This document shows, piece after piece, positions 24,549 through 32,547 of a stretch of 64,000 nucleotides of DNA (within the stretch, counting starts at the first letter, position 1; each line of letters starts with the position of its first letter). This DNA comes from Arthrobacter sp. Marseille-P9274 (lineage in GTDB: Bacteria > Actinomycetota > Actinomycetes > Actinomycetales > Micrococcaceae). The notes under the pieces are model-generated. The model did not search any database and was not told the origin of the DNA. It worked only from the letters and a program-made list of their open reading frames with translations. The position numbers were made by a program, and so were the translations under genes. Location of the stretch: the NCBI RefSeq assembly GCF_946892675.1, contig NZ_CAMPOV010000001.1, positions 220,032-284,031 on the forward strand, read 5' to 3'.

Positions 24549-25511
24549 ATGTCGGAGCTTAGCGATTCCCGCAGATTCCAATTTAGCCGCCTGATGTCGC
24601 CTTCGCGCCACTCCACGGCCGCAGTCCTCATCATGGCTGCATCGCTTGCCGGGTGCGGCGGATCCGATGGCGAAGAATCAGGCGGCGACACCTACGCGCC
24701 GCCGGGCGGCGTGGAGGATCCGTACCAACCGACGACGCCCGAGGAGACCATCCCCGCCGATGTCCCTGGCCAACTCGAGCTTTCCAGCGGATGTCCGTCT
24801 GCGTGGCCCCTAGGATCACAACCCTTGGCGGAAACGCCCGACGAAGAGGAGTATCTCGACGACATTCTCCTCTGCACGGATGCCAACGAGTCGGAGACCG
24901 TCGTCATAAACAACAGCGACGCGGCGTGGGCCTTCTACGGCACCGGTGGCCACATCGAGCAAGTGCAGCAGTCAAGCGAGGCCGCGTCATTCCGCGAGGA
25001 CTTGGACGGGAAGTATCAGTACGCCTACATGCTCCCGGGCGAGTCAGCCCTATTGAAGCCGGGCGAGGAACCGATGTCATGGCGAATCGATGAACAGGTG
25101 AGCAACGATTGGAAAGCCCGCGACACGTTGCTCAAACAGATGCTTGAGACCGGCGGCCCCTTGGCGGAGGATCTCGCCGACGGGCAGAGTCCAGCACGGA
25201 AGATGCTCACCCACTGCGCCCTCACGTTCGCCCACGCGGTCGCGGAGACACCGCAGCTGGACAGCAGCGACGTCACCCACCAGCTTGAAGCGGCAATGGG
25301 AATCCTCGAACCGGGGACAGAATGCGGAAAGGCTGCCCGTGAAGCGGAAAATCGGGCGGCGCGGCAGCACGGAGCGACTGTCGCGACGAGTAACGTGGAC
25401 GAAATCGTGCGGCGTTGGACCGCACGTCCAGTAGCAGTCCAGATGAAGAGCTACGGAAACTGGATCGACGACGGACTCAGGATCCTTGGCATGGCCGGAA
25501 AACTCAAGTGA
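24549..25511 (+). CDS. Lipoprotein of unknown function
   Basis: 320 residues, or 305 if the second ATG (24594) is used, which would give a typical signal peptide ending at lipobox SLAGC. Mature domain: acidic, Pro-rich linker, Cys-containing SGCPSAWPLG and DDILLCTDAN, then SETVVINNSDAAWAFYG and a helical C-terminus (HQLEAAMGILEPG). Family not recognised. The last 8 bases overlap the convergent LssY-C gene. Confidence 0.6.
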   Translation: MSELSDSRRFQFSRLMSPSRHSTAAVLIMAASLAGCGGSDGEESGGDTYAPPGGVEDPYQPTTPEETIPADVPGQLELSSGCPSAWPLGSQPLAETPDEEEYLDDILLCTDANESETVVINNSDAAWAFYGTGGHIEQVQQSSEAASFREDLDGKYQYAYMLPGESALLKPGEEPMSWRIDEQVSNDWKARDTLLKQMLETGGPLAEDLADGQSPARKMLTHCALTFAHAVAETPQLDSSDVTHQLEAAMGILEPGTECGKAAREAENRAARQHGATVATSNVDEIVRRWTARPVAVQMKSYGNWIDDGLRILGMAGKLK

Positions 25512-26373
25512 CGATTTTAGCCGACGACGGCGGGGCCAGGGCGATGATGGGCAGGTCGCCGTCGGTTTCGATTGCGTCGCCGCCGCCGTTCCGGGTGTGG
25601 TAGCCGGTCGAGAAGTGCCGGACGATGTGGACGCTGGCGCCGGTGCCGGCAAGCGCGGCGGTGACAAGGTCGCGTTCCGTGTCCGTCTGCTCGGCGATCT
25701 TGTGGGTGATCTGGAAGGTGAAGAGGGACAAGCCGACGCGCCGGTCGAAGGTGGCGGCTCCGACGAGGTCCACCTCCCAGCCGCCGGGCAGCCTCCATTC
25801 GGGCGGGCAGTCCCAGAACCGTACGTGGTGCCGCTGGGCCGGGCTGCCGGCCACTTCGAGCTCGAACGCCAAGGTCTGTTTCTGGCCGAACACGAACAGC
25901 GGGCTGACCGGAGCCGAAGGGTAGCTGCGGCGCAGGAGCGAGTCCCGGATGATCCGCCAGCTGCTGGACAGCGTGACCGGGTCCGGCTCAATCCAGCCCG
26001 CCGCGGCCATCGCTTTCCTCAAGGAGTCCGCGCTCCCGATGACGGCGAGATTGATCGGGTCGCCCAACAGACCATCGGCCGTCCTGGCCCTGCCAATGAA
26101 ATAGGCCGGCACATAGATCCGGGTCAGGAGCCGGGTCAGTCTGGGCAGCAGGATGTAGGCCGCCAGCACCCAGATAACGAAGAACGCCCAGAGCAGGCGG
26201 GCGTCGTCGCTGATCTCGGCGACCACCAGCTCGTAGACCGCCCATCCAGCCAGCACCGTGACCAGCAAGTAGGCGGTCCGCTGCAGCCAGAGCACGACGG
26301 TGCTTGCCAGCCGGATGTACCAGCGCGGCTGCGGCGGCGTGCTGTCCCGGGAACCTGTCCCCGAGCGGTTCAT
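25504..26373 (-). CDS. LssY C-terminal domain membrane protein
   Basis: 289 residues. Two membrane helices in the first 90 residues (ASTVVLWLQRTAYLLVTVLA; LLWAFFVIWVLAAYILL), then an LssY-C domain: PINLAVIGSADSLRKAMAAAGW, SPLFVFGQKQTLAFELE, HHVRFWDCPPEW and WEVDLVGAATFDRRVG. The domain was first seen fused to PAP2/DedA proteins and its role is unknown. Start ATG 26373 chosen as the signal-anchor begins about 15 residues in; no strong Shine-Dalgarno. Its last ~45 codons occur as dead fragments at 21655-21800 and 24343-24465. Confidence 0.8.
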   Translation of the reverse strand: MNRSGTGSRDSTPPQPRWYIRLASTVVLWLQRTAYLLVTVLAGWAVYELVVAEISDDARLLWAFFVIWVLAAYILLPRLTRLLTRIYVPAYFIGRARTADGLLGDPINLAVIGSADSLRKAMAAAGWIEPDPVTLSSSWRIIRDSLLRRSYPSAPVSPLFVFGQKQTLAFELEVAGSPAQRHHVRFWDCPPEWRLPGGWEVDLVGAATFDRRVGLSLFTFQITHKIAEQTDTERDLVTAALAGTGASVHIVRHFSTGYHTRNGGGDAIETDGDLPIIALAPPSSAKIVT

Positions 26374-26420
26374 CGTCCCATTATGGCCTCGCGCGCGGAC
26401 GGCGCCAGCCCGGGTTCTGC

Positions 26421-26912
26421 TCAAGGGCTGGGGGATCCGCTCTGGGACGAAGATGCAGGTTCCGCTGTCACGCTGGGCTGGCATTCCAGCCCGCTGGCGC
26501 TGGTGGTGGCGACGGTCGGGAACGCGACGTCGACAGACTCTCCCGGCTCAACCGTGAAGTCTTGTTTCTTCACGCCGACCACCTGCGAATCCGCAGTACG
26601 CACCACCGAGAACTGCACCGTGTAGGTGTTGGGGTTGCTGCCGACATTGCGCAGCGTCGCTTTGCCGCGCCACACGCCGTTTTCGTCGGGAGCGCATCTG
26701 AAATCGGACAGGACGCCCAGCCCGGCGGACGGGGGTGACATGCTTCCCGTCGGCCCCGACTGGGTCGGCGACATCGCCGGGCGGGTTTCCGGCGGTTCCC
26801 CTCTGGGCTCGGAGCAGCCGGCCAGCGCTCCGGCCAGCACGGGGATGGCGGCGAGGATAAGGATCGGTCTCACGTGCACAGAGTAGGTCCGGGTGCGGCC
26901 GGCAGTCGTCAT
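26421..26912 (-). CDS. Lipoprotein of unknown function
   Basis: 163 residues; the hydrophobic segment VRPILILAAIPVLAGALAGC ends in lipobox LAGC. The true start may be a GTG at 26873 or 26879, which would give a normal-length signal peptide. The mature part is a Ser/Pro-rich linker and a small beta-sandwich (GVWRGKATLRNVGSN, YTVQFSVVRTADSQVVG), of the FxLyD/DUF4352 style. Tail is Ser/Pro-rich. Function unknown. Confidence 0.6.
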   Translation of the reverse strand: MTTAGRTRTYSVHVRPILILAAIPVLAGALAGCSEPRGEPPETRPAMSPTQSGPTGSMSPPSAGLGVLSDFRCAPDENGVWRGKATLRNVGSNPNTYTVQFSVVRTADSQVVGVKKQDFTVEPGESVDVAFPTVATTSASGLECQPSVTAEPASSSQSGSPSP

Positions 26913-27068
26913 CCCTTCCGGGTGATCAGTGATTCAGTGCCCCTGGCGGGCAGCCGCGTTCTCCTTCCCATCCGGGACGGCGGGCGCTCGGTTCGACCAG
27001 ACGGTGTAGGACATGGCGATGATGCCAGTCCGGGGCGCGGCACTCGTAGTCCTTCGGGAGGAGAAATC

Positions 27069-27512
27069 TCAGGTGCAGACGACGGTGCCGATGAGGGCGG
27101 TACCGGTCCAGGTGTTGGTGGTTCCAGGAACGTCGTAGAACCCGCTCAGTTCAAACTTCCACCCGTTGTATTGGCCACGGCCGCCGGATAGTTGGATGTC
27201 CCCACCGTCAGGACCGAGGAGGCTCTTCTTCTGAATCAGCTTCTTATTGACATCGAAGAGCTGGATCTCATGACGGTTGGCGAATGCAACCGGCGTGTAA
27301 GGACCCACATCAATGCTGACCGTGCCCGCTTGGCAAACAACGGTGACGGTGGGGCTGGGCTTTTGGATGGTGGCTGTGCTGACGGAAGTGGTGGCGCCGG
27401 CGTAGGCGGTGAAGGCGGCCTGGGCCATGGCGGGAACCCCAAGGAGCGTGAGAGTCAGGGCGAGGACGACGGCGGCGCGGAGCCTTATCCGGTGGATCAC
27501 GTTGAGTGCCAC
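27069..27512 (-). CDS. Secreted protein downstream of the TasA-SipW operon
   Basis: 147 residues with a Sec signal peptide ending AMAQAA. The mature protein is a beta-rich domain (TVTVVCQAGTVSIDVG, EIQLFDVNKKLIQ, YNGWKFELSGFYDVPG, ALIGTVVC) with one likely Cys pair. It starts 94 bases after the HPt-like gene ends and is oriented with it, so it may be the last gene of that operon. It has no recognisable relation to TasA. Confidence 0.65.
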   Translation of the reverse strand: MALNVIHRIRLRAAVVLALTLTLLGVPAMAQAAFTAYAGATTSVSTATIQKPSPTVTVVCQAGTVSIDVGPYTPVAFANRHEIQLFDVNKKLIQKKSLLGPDGGDIQLSGGRGQYNGWKFELSGFYDVPGTTNTWTGTALIGTVVCT

Positions 27513-27606
27513 GTCCGTTGCTCCCTTCTCCTCGTCGTCGTACTTCAGTGTGGGGTACGCGGCTCAAGGTTCCCGGAGACGGAGCCTCAAGAAAGGCGCA
27601 ATTCTC

Positions 27607-27975
27607 CTACCCCGCCCTGTGCACGGCAGGGAGGCCGGCGGCGGCGAGGACGGAGCGCATCGCCCCGGTCAGCAGTTCGCCGGCGGGGCCGGGTCCGGGG
27701 ACCGAGCCGGCGCGGAGCTCGGCTTCCAGGCCGAGGCAGTGGCGTTCGATCCGCAGGGCGCCGGCCATGTGCGAGGAGACCTTCAGGCTCAGGACGGCGT
27801 CCATCGAATCCTCGGAGTCGCCGCGGCGGAGGGTGTCGAGCACGCGGCCGACGCGTACGGGCAGCAGCTGCAGGTAGTTGCGGAGGAAGGTCCGCATCGC
27901 GAGTTCCTCCAGGGGGTCGTCCGCGAGGCTGGCGGGCCGGTTGGAATCGAGGTCGGGCAGGTCGGTATCAGCCAT
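27607..27975 (-). CDS. HPt-like protein lacking the phospho-acceptor histidine
   Basis: 122 residues. The helical core matches histidine phosphotransfer proteins: YLQLLPVRVGRVLDTLRRGD, AVLSLKVSSHMAGALRIER, then HCLGLEAELRAG. In canonical HPt the second segment reads as A-A-H-S-L-K-G-S-S; here the His position is Leu, so phosphotransfer is unlikely and a protein-interaction role is inferred. Its ATG (27975) overlaps the stop of the SipW gene by 8 bases, hence translational coupling. Confidence 0.7.
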   Translation of the reverse strand: MADTDLPDLDSNRPASLADDPLEELAMRTFLRNYLQLLPVRVGRVLDTLRRGDSEDSMDAVLSLKVSSHMAGALRIERHCLGLEAELRAGSVPGPGPAGELLTGAMRSVLAAAGLPAVHRAG

Positions 27976-28657
27976 GGCGCGTCGGTTCCGTAGTGGCGTC
28001 GGCGGCGGGGGCAGTCTGGGCGGTGCCTGCTGAAACGGCTTCGGCAGCATCCTCGTCCTTGGGCTTACGCCAGATGTTGACGAGCATGCCGGCGACCAGC
28101 AGAGCCGGGGCGCCGTACATCAGGGTGTTGCGCACCGCGGGTTCGCGCAGGGTGCGGATGACCGTCCCGAGATGCGGGATGGTGAAGGCGTGCCGGTAGA
28201 CGGTGTCGCCCTGCAGCGTCGCGGTCCAGGGGTCGGCGCCGTTGTTGGCGTCGCCCTTGGTGCGGACGGCGGTGGTCCCGTCGGCGTTGGTGGTGACCTC
28301 GATGATGCGGTGCGTCTCGACCCGCTGGTCCTCGACCGGGATGTGGTAGGTGATGATGTCGCCCTCGGTGATCGAGCCGACGGGCACGGGGACGGAAACG
28401 ACGACGTCGCCAGGGTTGATCAACGGGGACATCGAACCCGTCAGCATGGTGGAGGTCTGGTAGCCCAGCACCCGCGGACCGATAGCCAGGAAGAGGAAAG
28501 CCGCGGCGGCAAGGATGAGCACCGCCGTCGTTAGGATCGTGCCCAGGCGGCTGCCTTGTTTCCGCGGCGGAGTCGCCGGGCCGGTTTCCGCAGCGTGCCG
28601 ACTGCCGCCGCCGGCCGAACGGGCCGTGCGGCCGGAGCGTGCAGACATGGTGGTCAT
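27968..28657 (-). CDS. sipW: SipW-type signal peptidase I
   Basis: 229 residues. Two membrane helices flank the catalytic domain: one near 45-65 (TTAVLILAAAAFLFLAIG), one near 185-200. The catalytic Ser is in MLTGSMSPLINPGD; the second catalytic residue is the His of VETHRI, placing it in the Ser-His (archaeal/ER-like) group, not the Ser-Lys bacterial type. KGDANNGAD is the usual third box. SipW cleaves the signal of TasA-type proteins, one of which is encoded just upstream (93 bases). Confidence 0.9.
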   Translation of the reverse strand: MTTMSARSGRTARSAGGGSRHAAETGPATPPRKQGSRLGTILTTAVLILAAAAFLFLAIGPRVLGYQTSTMLTGSMSPLINPGDVVVSVPVPVGSITEGDIITYHIPVEDQRVETHRIIEVTTNADGTTAVRTKGDANNGADPWTATLQGDTVYRHAFTIPHLGTVIRTLREPAVRNTLMYGAPALLVAGMLVNIWRKPKDEDAAEAVSAGTAQTAPAADATTEPTRHG

Positions 28658-28750
28658 GGCGGTTATCCTCTGGTTGCTGTGCCGGATAGTCGTGCGGGAT
28701 GGAAGAGCGGATCCGCGGCTCCCCCAACGAAAGCCGCGGACCCTGCAGGT

Positions 28751-29365
28751 TTACTTGGTTGTGGCGGTTCGCTGGGTGGCGTTGAAGTCGAACTTGATCG
28801 TGCTGGCCAGGCCCTGGAAGGTGTTGTCTGCGCCGGAGGGCAGCGAGGCGGTGATCTTCAGGTAGTCGGTCCCGCCTGCGTCCAGCGAGCCGAGGGTGTT
28901 CCCCAGATCACGATTGGCACCGATGATCGGCGAGGAGATAACCACAGTGGTGGCCCCGCCTTGGGCCTGACAGGTGTACGAGCCCGCGCTGAGTGCCCAA
29001 GCCTGGGCACAGTTTTCAACCTTCAACTGCAGACCGCTAGTGCCGTTGGTGGAAAGGGCACTCGGAGTCGTGGCGGTATCAGTCGTGGTCAATGTGAGCT
29101 TCGAGAGATTCTGGTTACCCGCGTTACTCAGAGCGACCACGCGTTCAATGGTGTCACCGGGCAGGACGCCGGCGGCCGGGACGGTTAGCCCTGCCTCGCC
29201 GTTGGCGAGGTTGATATCTACGGTGCCGGCAGTCACTTTGGCGTCGGCAGCAGTCGAATCGGTGAATCCGCCATAGGTGCCGAGGCCCGCAACGGCGGCG
29301 GCGGTCGCGACGAGCGCGGCGGAGGCGAGGAGCTTGCCGGAAGTGGTCTTCATGCTGATGGCCAT
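28751..29365 (-). CDS. TasA/camelysin-type secreted fibre protein
   Basis: 204 residues from ATG 29365, with AAAGGA 9 bases upstream. The N-terminus LASAALVATAAAVAGLGTYG then GGFTDSTA is the SipW-dependent signal type. The mature protein is a beta-rich domain with TVDINLANGEAGLTVP, GDTIERVVALSNAGNQNLSK and a final IKFDFNATQR. TasA forms biofilm amyloid-like fibres in Bacillus; similar function here is inference. A sensor kinase is encoded divergently, 271 bases away. Confidence 0.85.
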   Translation of the reverse strand: MAISMKTTSGKLLASAALVATAAAVAGLGTYGGFTDSTAADAKVTAGTVDINLANGEAGLTVPAAGVLPGDTIERVVALSNAGNQNLSKLTLTTTDTATTPSALSTNGTSGLQLKVENCAQAWALSAGSYTCQAQGGATTVVISSPIIGANRDLGNTLGSLDAGGTDYLKITASLPSGADNTFQGLASTIKFDFNATQRTATTK

Positions 29366-29636
29366 GTCATCTGTCCTTTGAACGTGCGGGTTTCGGTGGG
29401 CCGCTCTTCCGGCCTGACATCGGCAACTATCCGCGCGCATCCTCAAGGATCGTGCCGCTTCAGATTCAACCTTTCGGCAAGGTTTCCGCCGCCGGCTCAA
29501 GCCCGCCCAACCACCTCAACGCAGGCTCAAGAATCGTCCTAAAAGCTCAACATCAGCCCTCCCCGGCGGCTATTCTTTCCGAGGGATTACCGTTTCATCG
29601 CCCCGGCCTCCCGCCGTCGACATGGAAAGAAGACGC

Positions 29637-31352
29637 ATGCCCCAGCAGGCCGCCCAGCTGCCCTTCGCCACAAGCTTCCACAGCCTCGGCCTGCGCGCCC
29701 GCGTGGTGCTCTGCCAGCTGCCGCTGTTCTCCTGCATGCTCGTGGTGGCCGCGGTCTTCGCCCTGGCGGAGCCGGCGATGTTCGCCAAGCCGTGGTTCCA
29801 GCTGTGCCTGCTGCTGCATGGCGTGCTGCTGGCCGCCTGCGCAATCGTGCCGTGGGAGCGCCTCCCCGTCCGCAGCTTCCAGATCGTGCCGGTGATCGAC
29901 TTCGCGCTGATCGCCCTGCTCATGCACGCGGTGGACCAGGCCTACAGCGGGCTGGCCCTGCTGCTGGTGTTCCCGGTGATCTGGCTTTCGGTCAGTGTCC
30001 TCAAGAGCCGCGTCCTGATCAGTTTCGCCGGGTCGCTGCTCGCCGCGGTCATGCCGCTGCTGGAAGGCTGGGCCCTGGACGCCGGCCACCTGCTCCGCCT
30101 GGTACTGCTGCCCGCGGTCATGCTGGCCATCTCGATTTCCGTCCACATCGTCGCGAACAGCATGGACTCGCAACGCAACCAGATCGCTGCCAAGGAGGCC
30201 GAGGTCCGCCGGCTGCTGGCGGCCAGCCGCGAGCGTGAGCAGCTGTTGCACGCCGTGGTGGACAGCATCGACGTCGGCCTCGTCGCCCTGGACGCGGACG
30301 GCAGGGTCACGCTGGCCAACCGGCAGCAGGGGGCCTTCGCCGTCCGCGCGGGCGGCGGCAAGGAGGCGGCACCGGACCTGCAGCAGGAGCGGCAGAGGAT
30401 TTACGACGGCGACGGGGTCACCTTCCTGCCGCCGGAGTCCCGTCCGGTGCGGCGGGCCGCGGCGAAGCAGGAGGTCGCCGGGCAGCTGCTCTGGCTCGGC
30501 GAGGAGCCGCAGCAGATCGCGGTTTCCGCCACGGCCCGGACAATCGACGGCCAGGACGAGGACTGCCCGTCCGGTTCCGTGGTGCTGTTCAAGGACGTGA
30601 CGGACCAGCTGGCCGAGCTGGCGGCCAAGGACGACTTTATGTCCGGCATCTCGCACGAGCTGCGCACCCCGCTGACCTCGATCCTGGCCTACCTGGACCT
30701 CGCCCTCGAGCACCCGGACCTGCCCGCCGACGTCGCCGCCCAGCTGGAGGTGGCGGACCGCAACGCCGAGCGGCTGCTCACGCTGATCTCCGATTTCCTC
30801 TCCGCCTCCGCCGGCACCCTCGAGATCCGCCCCGAACCAGCCGACCTCGCCGCCGTCGTCGTCGCCTCCGTGCAGTCGGCGGCAGCCACCGCGGCCGCCA
30901 AGGACATCGCGCTGGACAACCAGGTGGACCACGAGCTCGTCTCCGCTACCGACCCCGCCCGGATGGGCCAGGTGCTGGACAACCTGCTCTCCAACGCCAT
31001 CAAGTACTCCCCCGCCGGCAGCACCGTCACCATCCGCGGCTGGCAGCACGCCGGCCACTCGGTGCTCGAGGTCGCCGACACCGGCTACGGCATGGACGAC
31101 GCCGACCGGCTCCGCGTCTTCGACCGCTTCTTCCGCTCCAGCTCCGCCCGCCGCTCCGGCATCCACGGCACCGGCCTCGGCCTGGTCGTCACCAAGGAGA
31201 TCGTCGAACGCCATGGCGGCACCATCGACGTCAGCAGCGCCCTCGGCGAAGGCACCACCTTCACCGTCACGGTCCCCGCCGCCGCTCCTCAGCCTAGGGT
31301 CGCGAACGACGGCGACGCCCGGGTTCAGGCAGACCGGTCACCCTCTGCCTGA
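29637..31352 (+). CDS. Membrane-bound sensor histidine kinase (orphan)
   Basis: 571 residues. About six membrane helices in the first 180 residues; a PAS-like linker (~200-320, LLHAVVDSIDVGLVALDADGR); dimerisation/phosphoacceptor H-box SGISHELRTPLTS (His about 340); N-box DNLLSNAIKYSP; G1 DTGYGMDD; F/G2 GTGLGLVVTKEIV. All catalytic boxes intact. Start ATG 29637 chosen with GGAAAG 7 bases upstream; an earlier ATG at 29622 is possible. No response regulator lies nearby. It faces the TasA operon, which suggests but does not prove a link. Its 3' third recurs as decayed fragments at 36835 and 46683. Confidence 0.92.
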   Translation: MPQQAAQLPFATSFHSLGLRARVVLCQLPLFSCMLVVAAVFALAEPAMFAKPWFQLCLLLHGVLLAACAIVPWERLPVRSFQIVPVIDFALIALLMHAVDQAYSGLALLLVFPVIWLSVSVLKSRVLISFAGSLLAAVMPLLEGWALDAGHLLRLVLLPAVMLAISISVHIVANSMDSQRNQIAAKEAEVRRLLAASREREQLLHAVVDSIDVGLVALDADGRVTLANRQQGAFAVRAGGGKEAAPDLQQERQRIYDGDGVTFLPPESRPVRRAAAKQEVAGQLLWLGEEPQQIAVSATARTIDGQDEDCPSGSVVLFKDVTDQLAELAAKDDFMSGISHELRTPLTSILAYLDLALEHPDLPADVAAQLEVADRNAERLLTLISDFLSASAGTLEIRPEPADLAAVVVASVQSAAATAAAKDIALDNQVDHELVSATDPARMGQVLDNLLSNAIKYSPAGSTVTIRGWQHAGHSVLEVADTGYGMDDADRLRVFDRFFRSSSARRSGIHGTGLGLVVTKEIVERHGGTIDVSSALGEGTTFTVTVPAAAPQPRVANDGDARVQADRSPSA

Positions 31353-31385
31353 CTTTAGTTGGACAGTTCTCGGATCCTGATCGAC

Positions 31386-31408
31386 CGCGCGTATGGAACA
31401 AGTCACAC
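31386..31408. repeat. 23-bp exact repeat, copy 1
   Basis: Begins CGCGCGTATGGAACAAG and ends TCACAC; an identical 23 bases lie at 41117-41139. Both copies sit between genes near 3' ends, here between the sensor kinase and the PepSY lipoprotein. Confidence 0.8.
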
Positions 31409-31419
31409 GGCCCGAGGTA

Positions 31420-31998
31420 CTACTTGAGCGCCTCGCCGCTCACGGCATCGACCAGGACTTCGGTCCGCTGGCCGTCGGTGCTTATGACCTCGACCTTCCA
31501 CACGATCTTGCCGTTCTCGTCGTCCAGCGAGACCTCGCTAATCTCGCCGCCGGCTTGCTGCTGTCCGGTCGTGATCGCCTCGCTCATCGGGATCTTAGCC
31601 TGCTGCAGCTCCGAGCGGTGCTCCGGATCGGCCGCCCGGGGATGCTGCTCCAGTACTTCGCTGCCGTCGGGCGAGACCAGCAGCCGGTATTCGGTATCGG
31701 CGCCGATCACGTCCACGCGCCATGCCTGGCTCCCTGGGCGGAAGTCCAGATCGATGGCGTCGCCGCCCCGGACCGCGGCGAGGGCGGTCAGGAGGGCTGC
31801 GCTGGCATTGAGTTCCCCTACTGCGGCCGGACTGCCGCCGGCTCCGCCTTCCCCGGGTGTCGCGCTCGGAGCCATCTGGGTCTGTGTCGGCCCCGCCGTC
31901 GTCGGAGCCCCCTGCTCCGGCGAATCGCATGCTGCCATCGACAAAGCCAGTCCCAAGGCAAAGGCAACGGTGGTCAAATTCCTACTGTGCTGATCCAT
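31420..31998 (-). CDS. PepSY-domain lipoprotein
   Basis: 192 residues. Lipoprotein signal with lipobox MAAC at residue 24. Two PepSY-like modules: AWRVDVIGADTEYRLLVSPDGSEVLE and IVWKVEVISTDGQRTEVLVDAVSGE, each with the D-x-G turn and strand pattern. Such proteins are thought to bind or inhibit peptidases or metals at the cell surface. It converges with the kinase gene with 67 bases between. Confidence 0.85.
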   Translation of the reverse strand: MDQHSRNLTTVAFALGLALSMAACDSPEQGAPTTAGPTQTQMAPSATPGEGGAGGSPAAVGELNASAALLTALAAVRGGDAIDLDFRPGSQAWRVDVIGADTEYRLLVSPDGSEVLEQHPRAADPEHRSELQQAKIPMSEAITTGQQQAGGEISEVSLDDENGKIVWKVEVISTDGQRTEVLVDAVSGEALK

Positions 31999-32236
31999 GC
32001 TTCATGGTCCCGCCGCTCCGCCAGAGCGGCCAGAGCCTTCCGTACCGAATTAGCCCGCCGGCTCCCCGCGAGGCCTGCAGCGGTCAGGTCCGGGTAGCGC
32101 ATCTTAGCACTTCCCGCATAGGCCGCGAATACGGTCCGGCATTAGGTCACACGAATGTGCCTTTTTGAATTACGTCAACAGGCATACCGTAATTAGAGGC
32201 GCCGCCGAAAAGGCGGCCGAGTCTGGAGGAATTATC

Positions 32237-32527
32237 ATGACCGTGACCTCGCATGTCGGCGACTGCAGCGTAACGAACTGCTCCTTCAACGATCACAGTG
32301 AATGCAATGCCGCCGCGATTACCGTCGCCGGGGGTGAAAACCACGCAGCCTGCGCGACCTTCATTGACACCGGGGCGCATGGCGGACTGCCCAAGGTCCT
32401 GGCCAGCATCGGCGCCTGCCAGCGCTCGGAATGCACCCACAATGACCACCTGATGTGCCAGGCGCCGACAATCCATGTCGGGCCCGGAGCGGACAACGCG
32501 GACTGCCTCACCTACAGCCACAGGTAG
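32237..32527 (+). CDS. Cys-rich protein with two DUF1540 motifs
   Basis: 96 residues with GGAGGA 6 bases before the ATG. Two copies of a short Cys motif: CSVTNCSFNDHSECNAAAI with a following ACATF, and CQRSECTHNDHLMCQAPTI followed by DCLTY. The spacing fits DUF1540, a small, probably metal-binding unit. Cytosolic. Role unknown. Confidence 0.88.
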   Translation: MTVTSHVGDCSVTNCSFNDHSECNAAAITVAGGENHAACATFIDTGAHGGLPKVLASIGACQRSECTHNDHLMCQAPTIHVGPGADNADCLTYSHR

Positions 32528-32547
32528 GGCCGGCCTGCGCGGCAGCC

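Noticed and set aside
29595..31214. Open frame opposite the sensor kinase
   Set aside because: Shadow of the kinase; Gly/Val/Asp-biased translation and no motifs.
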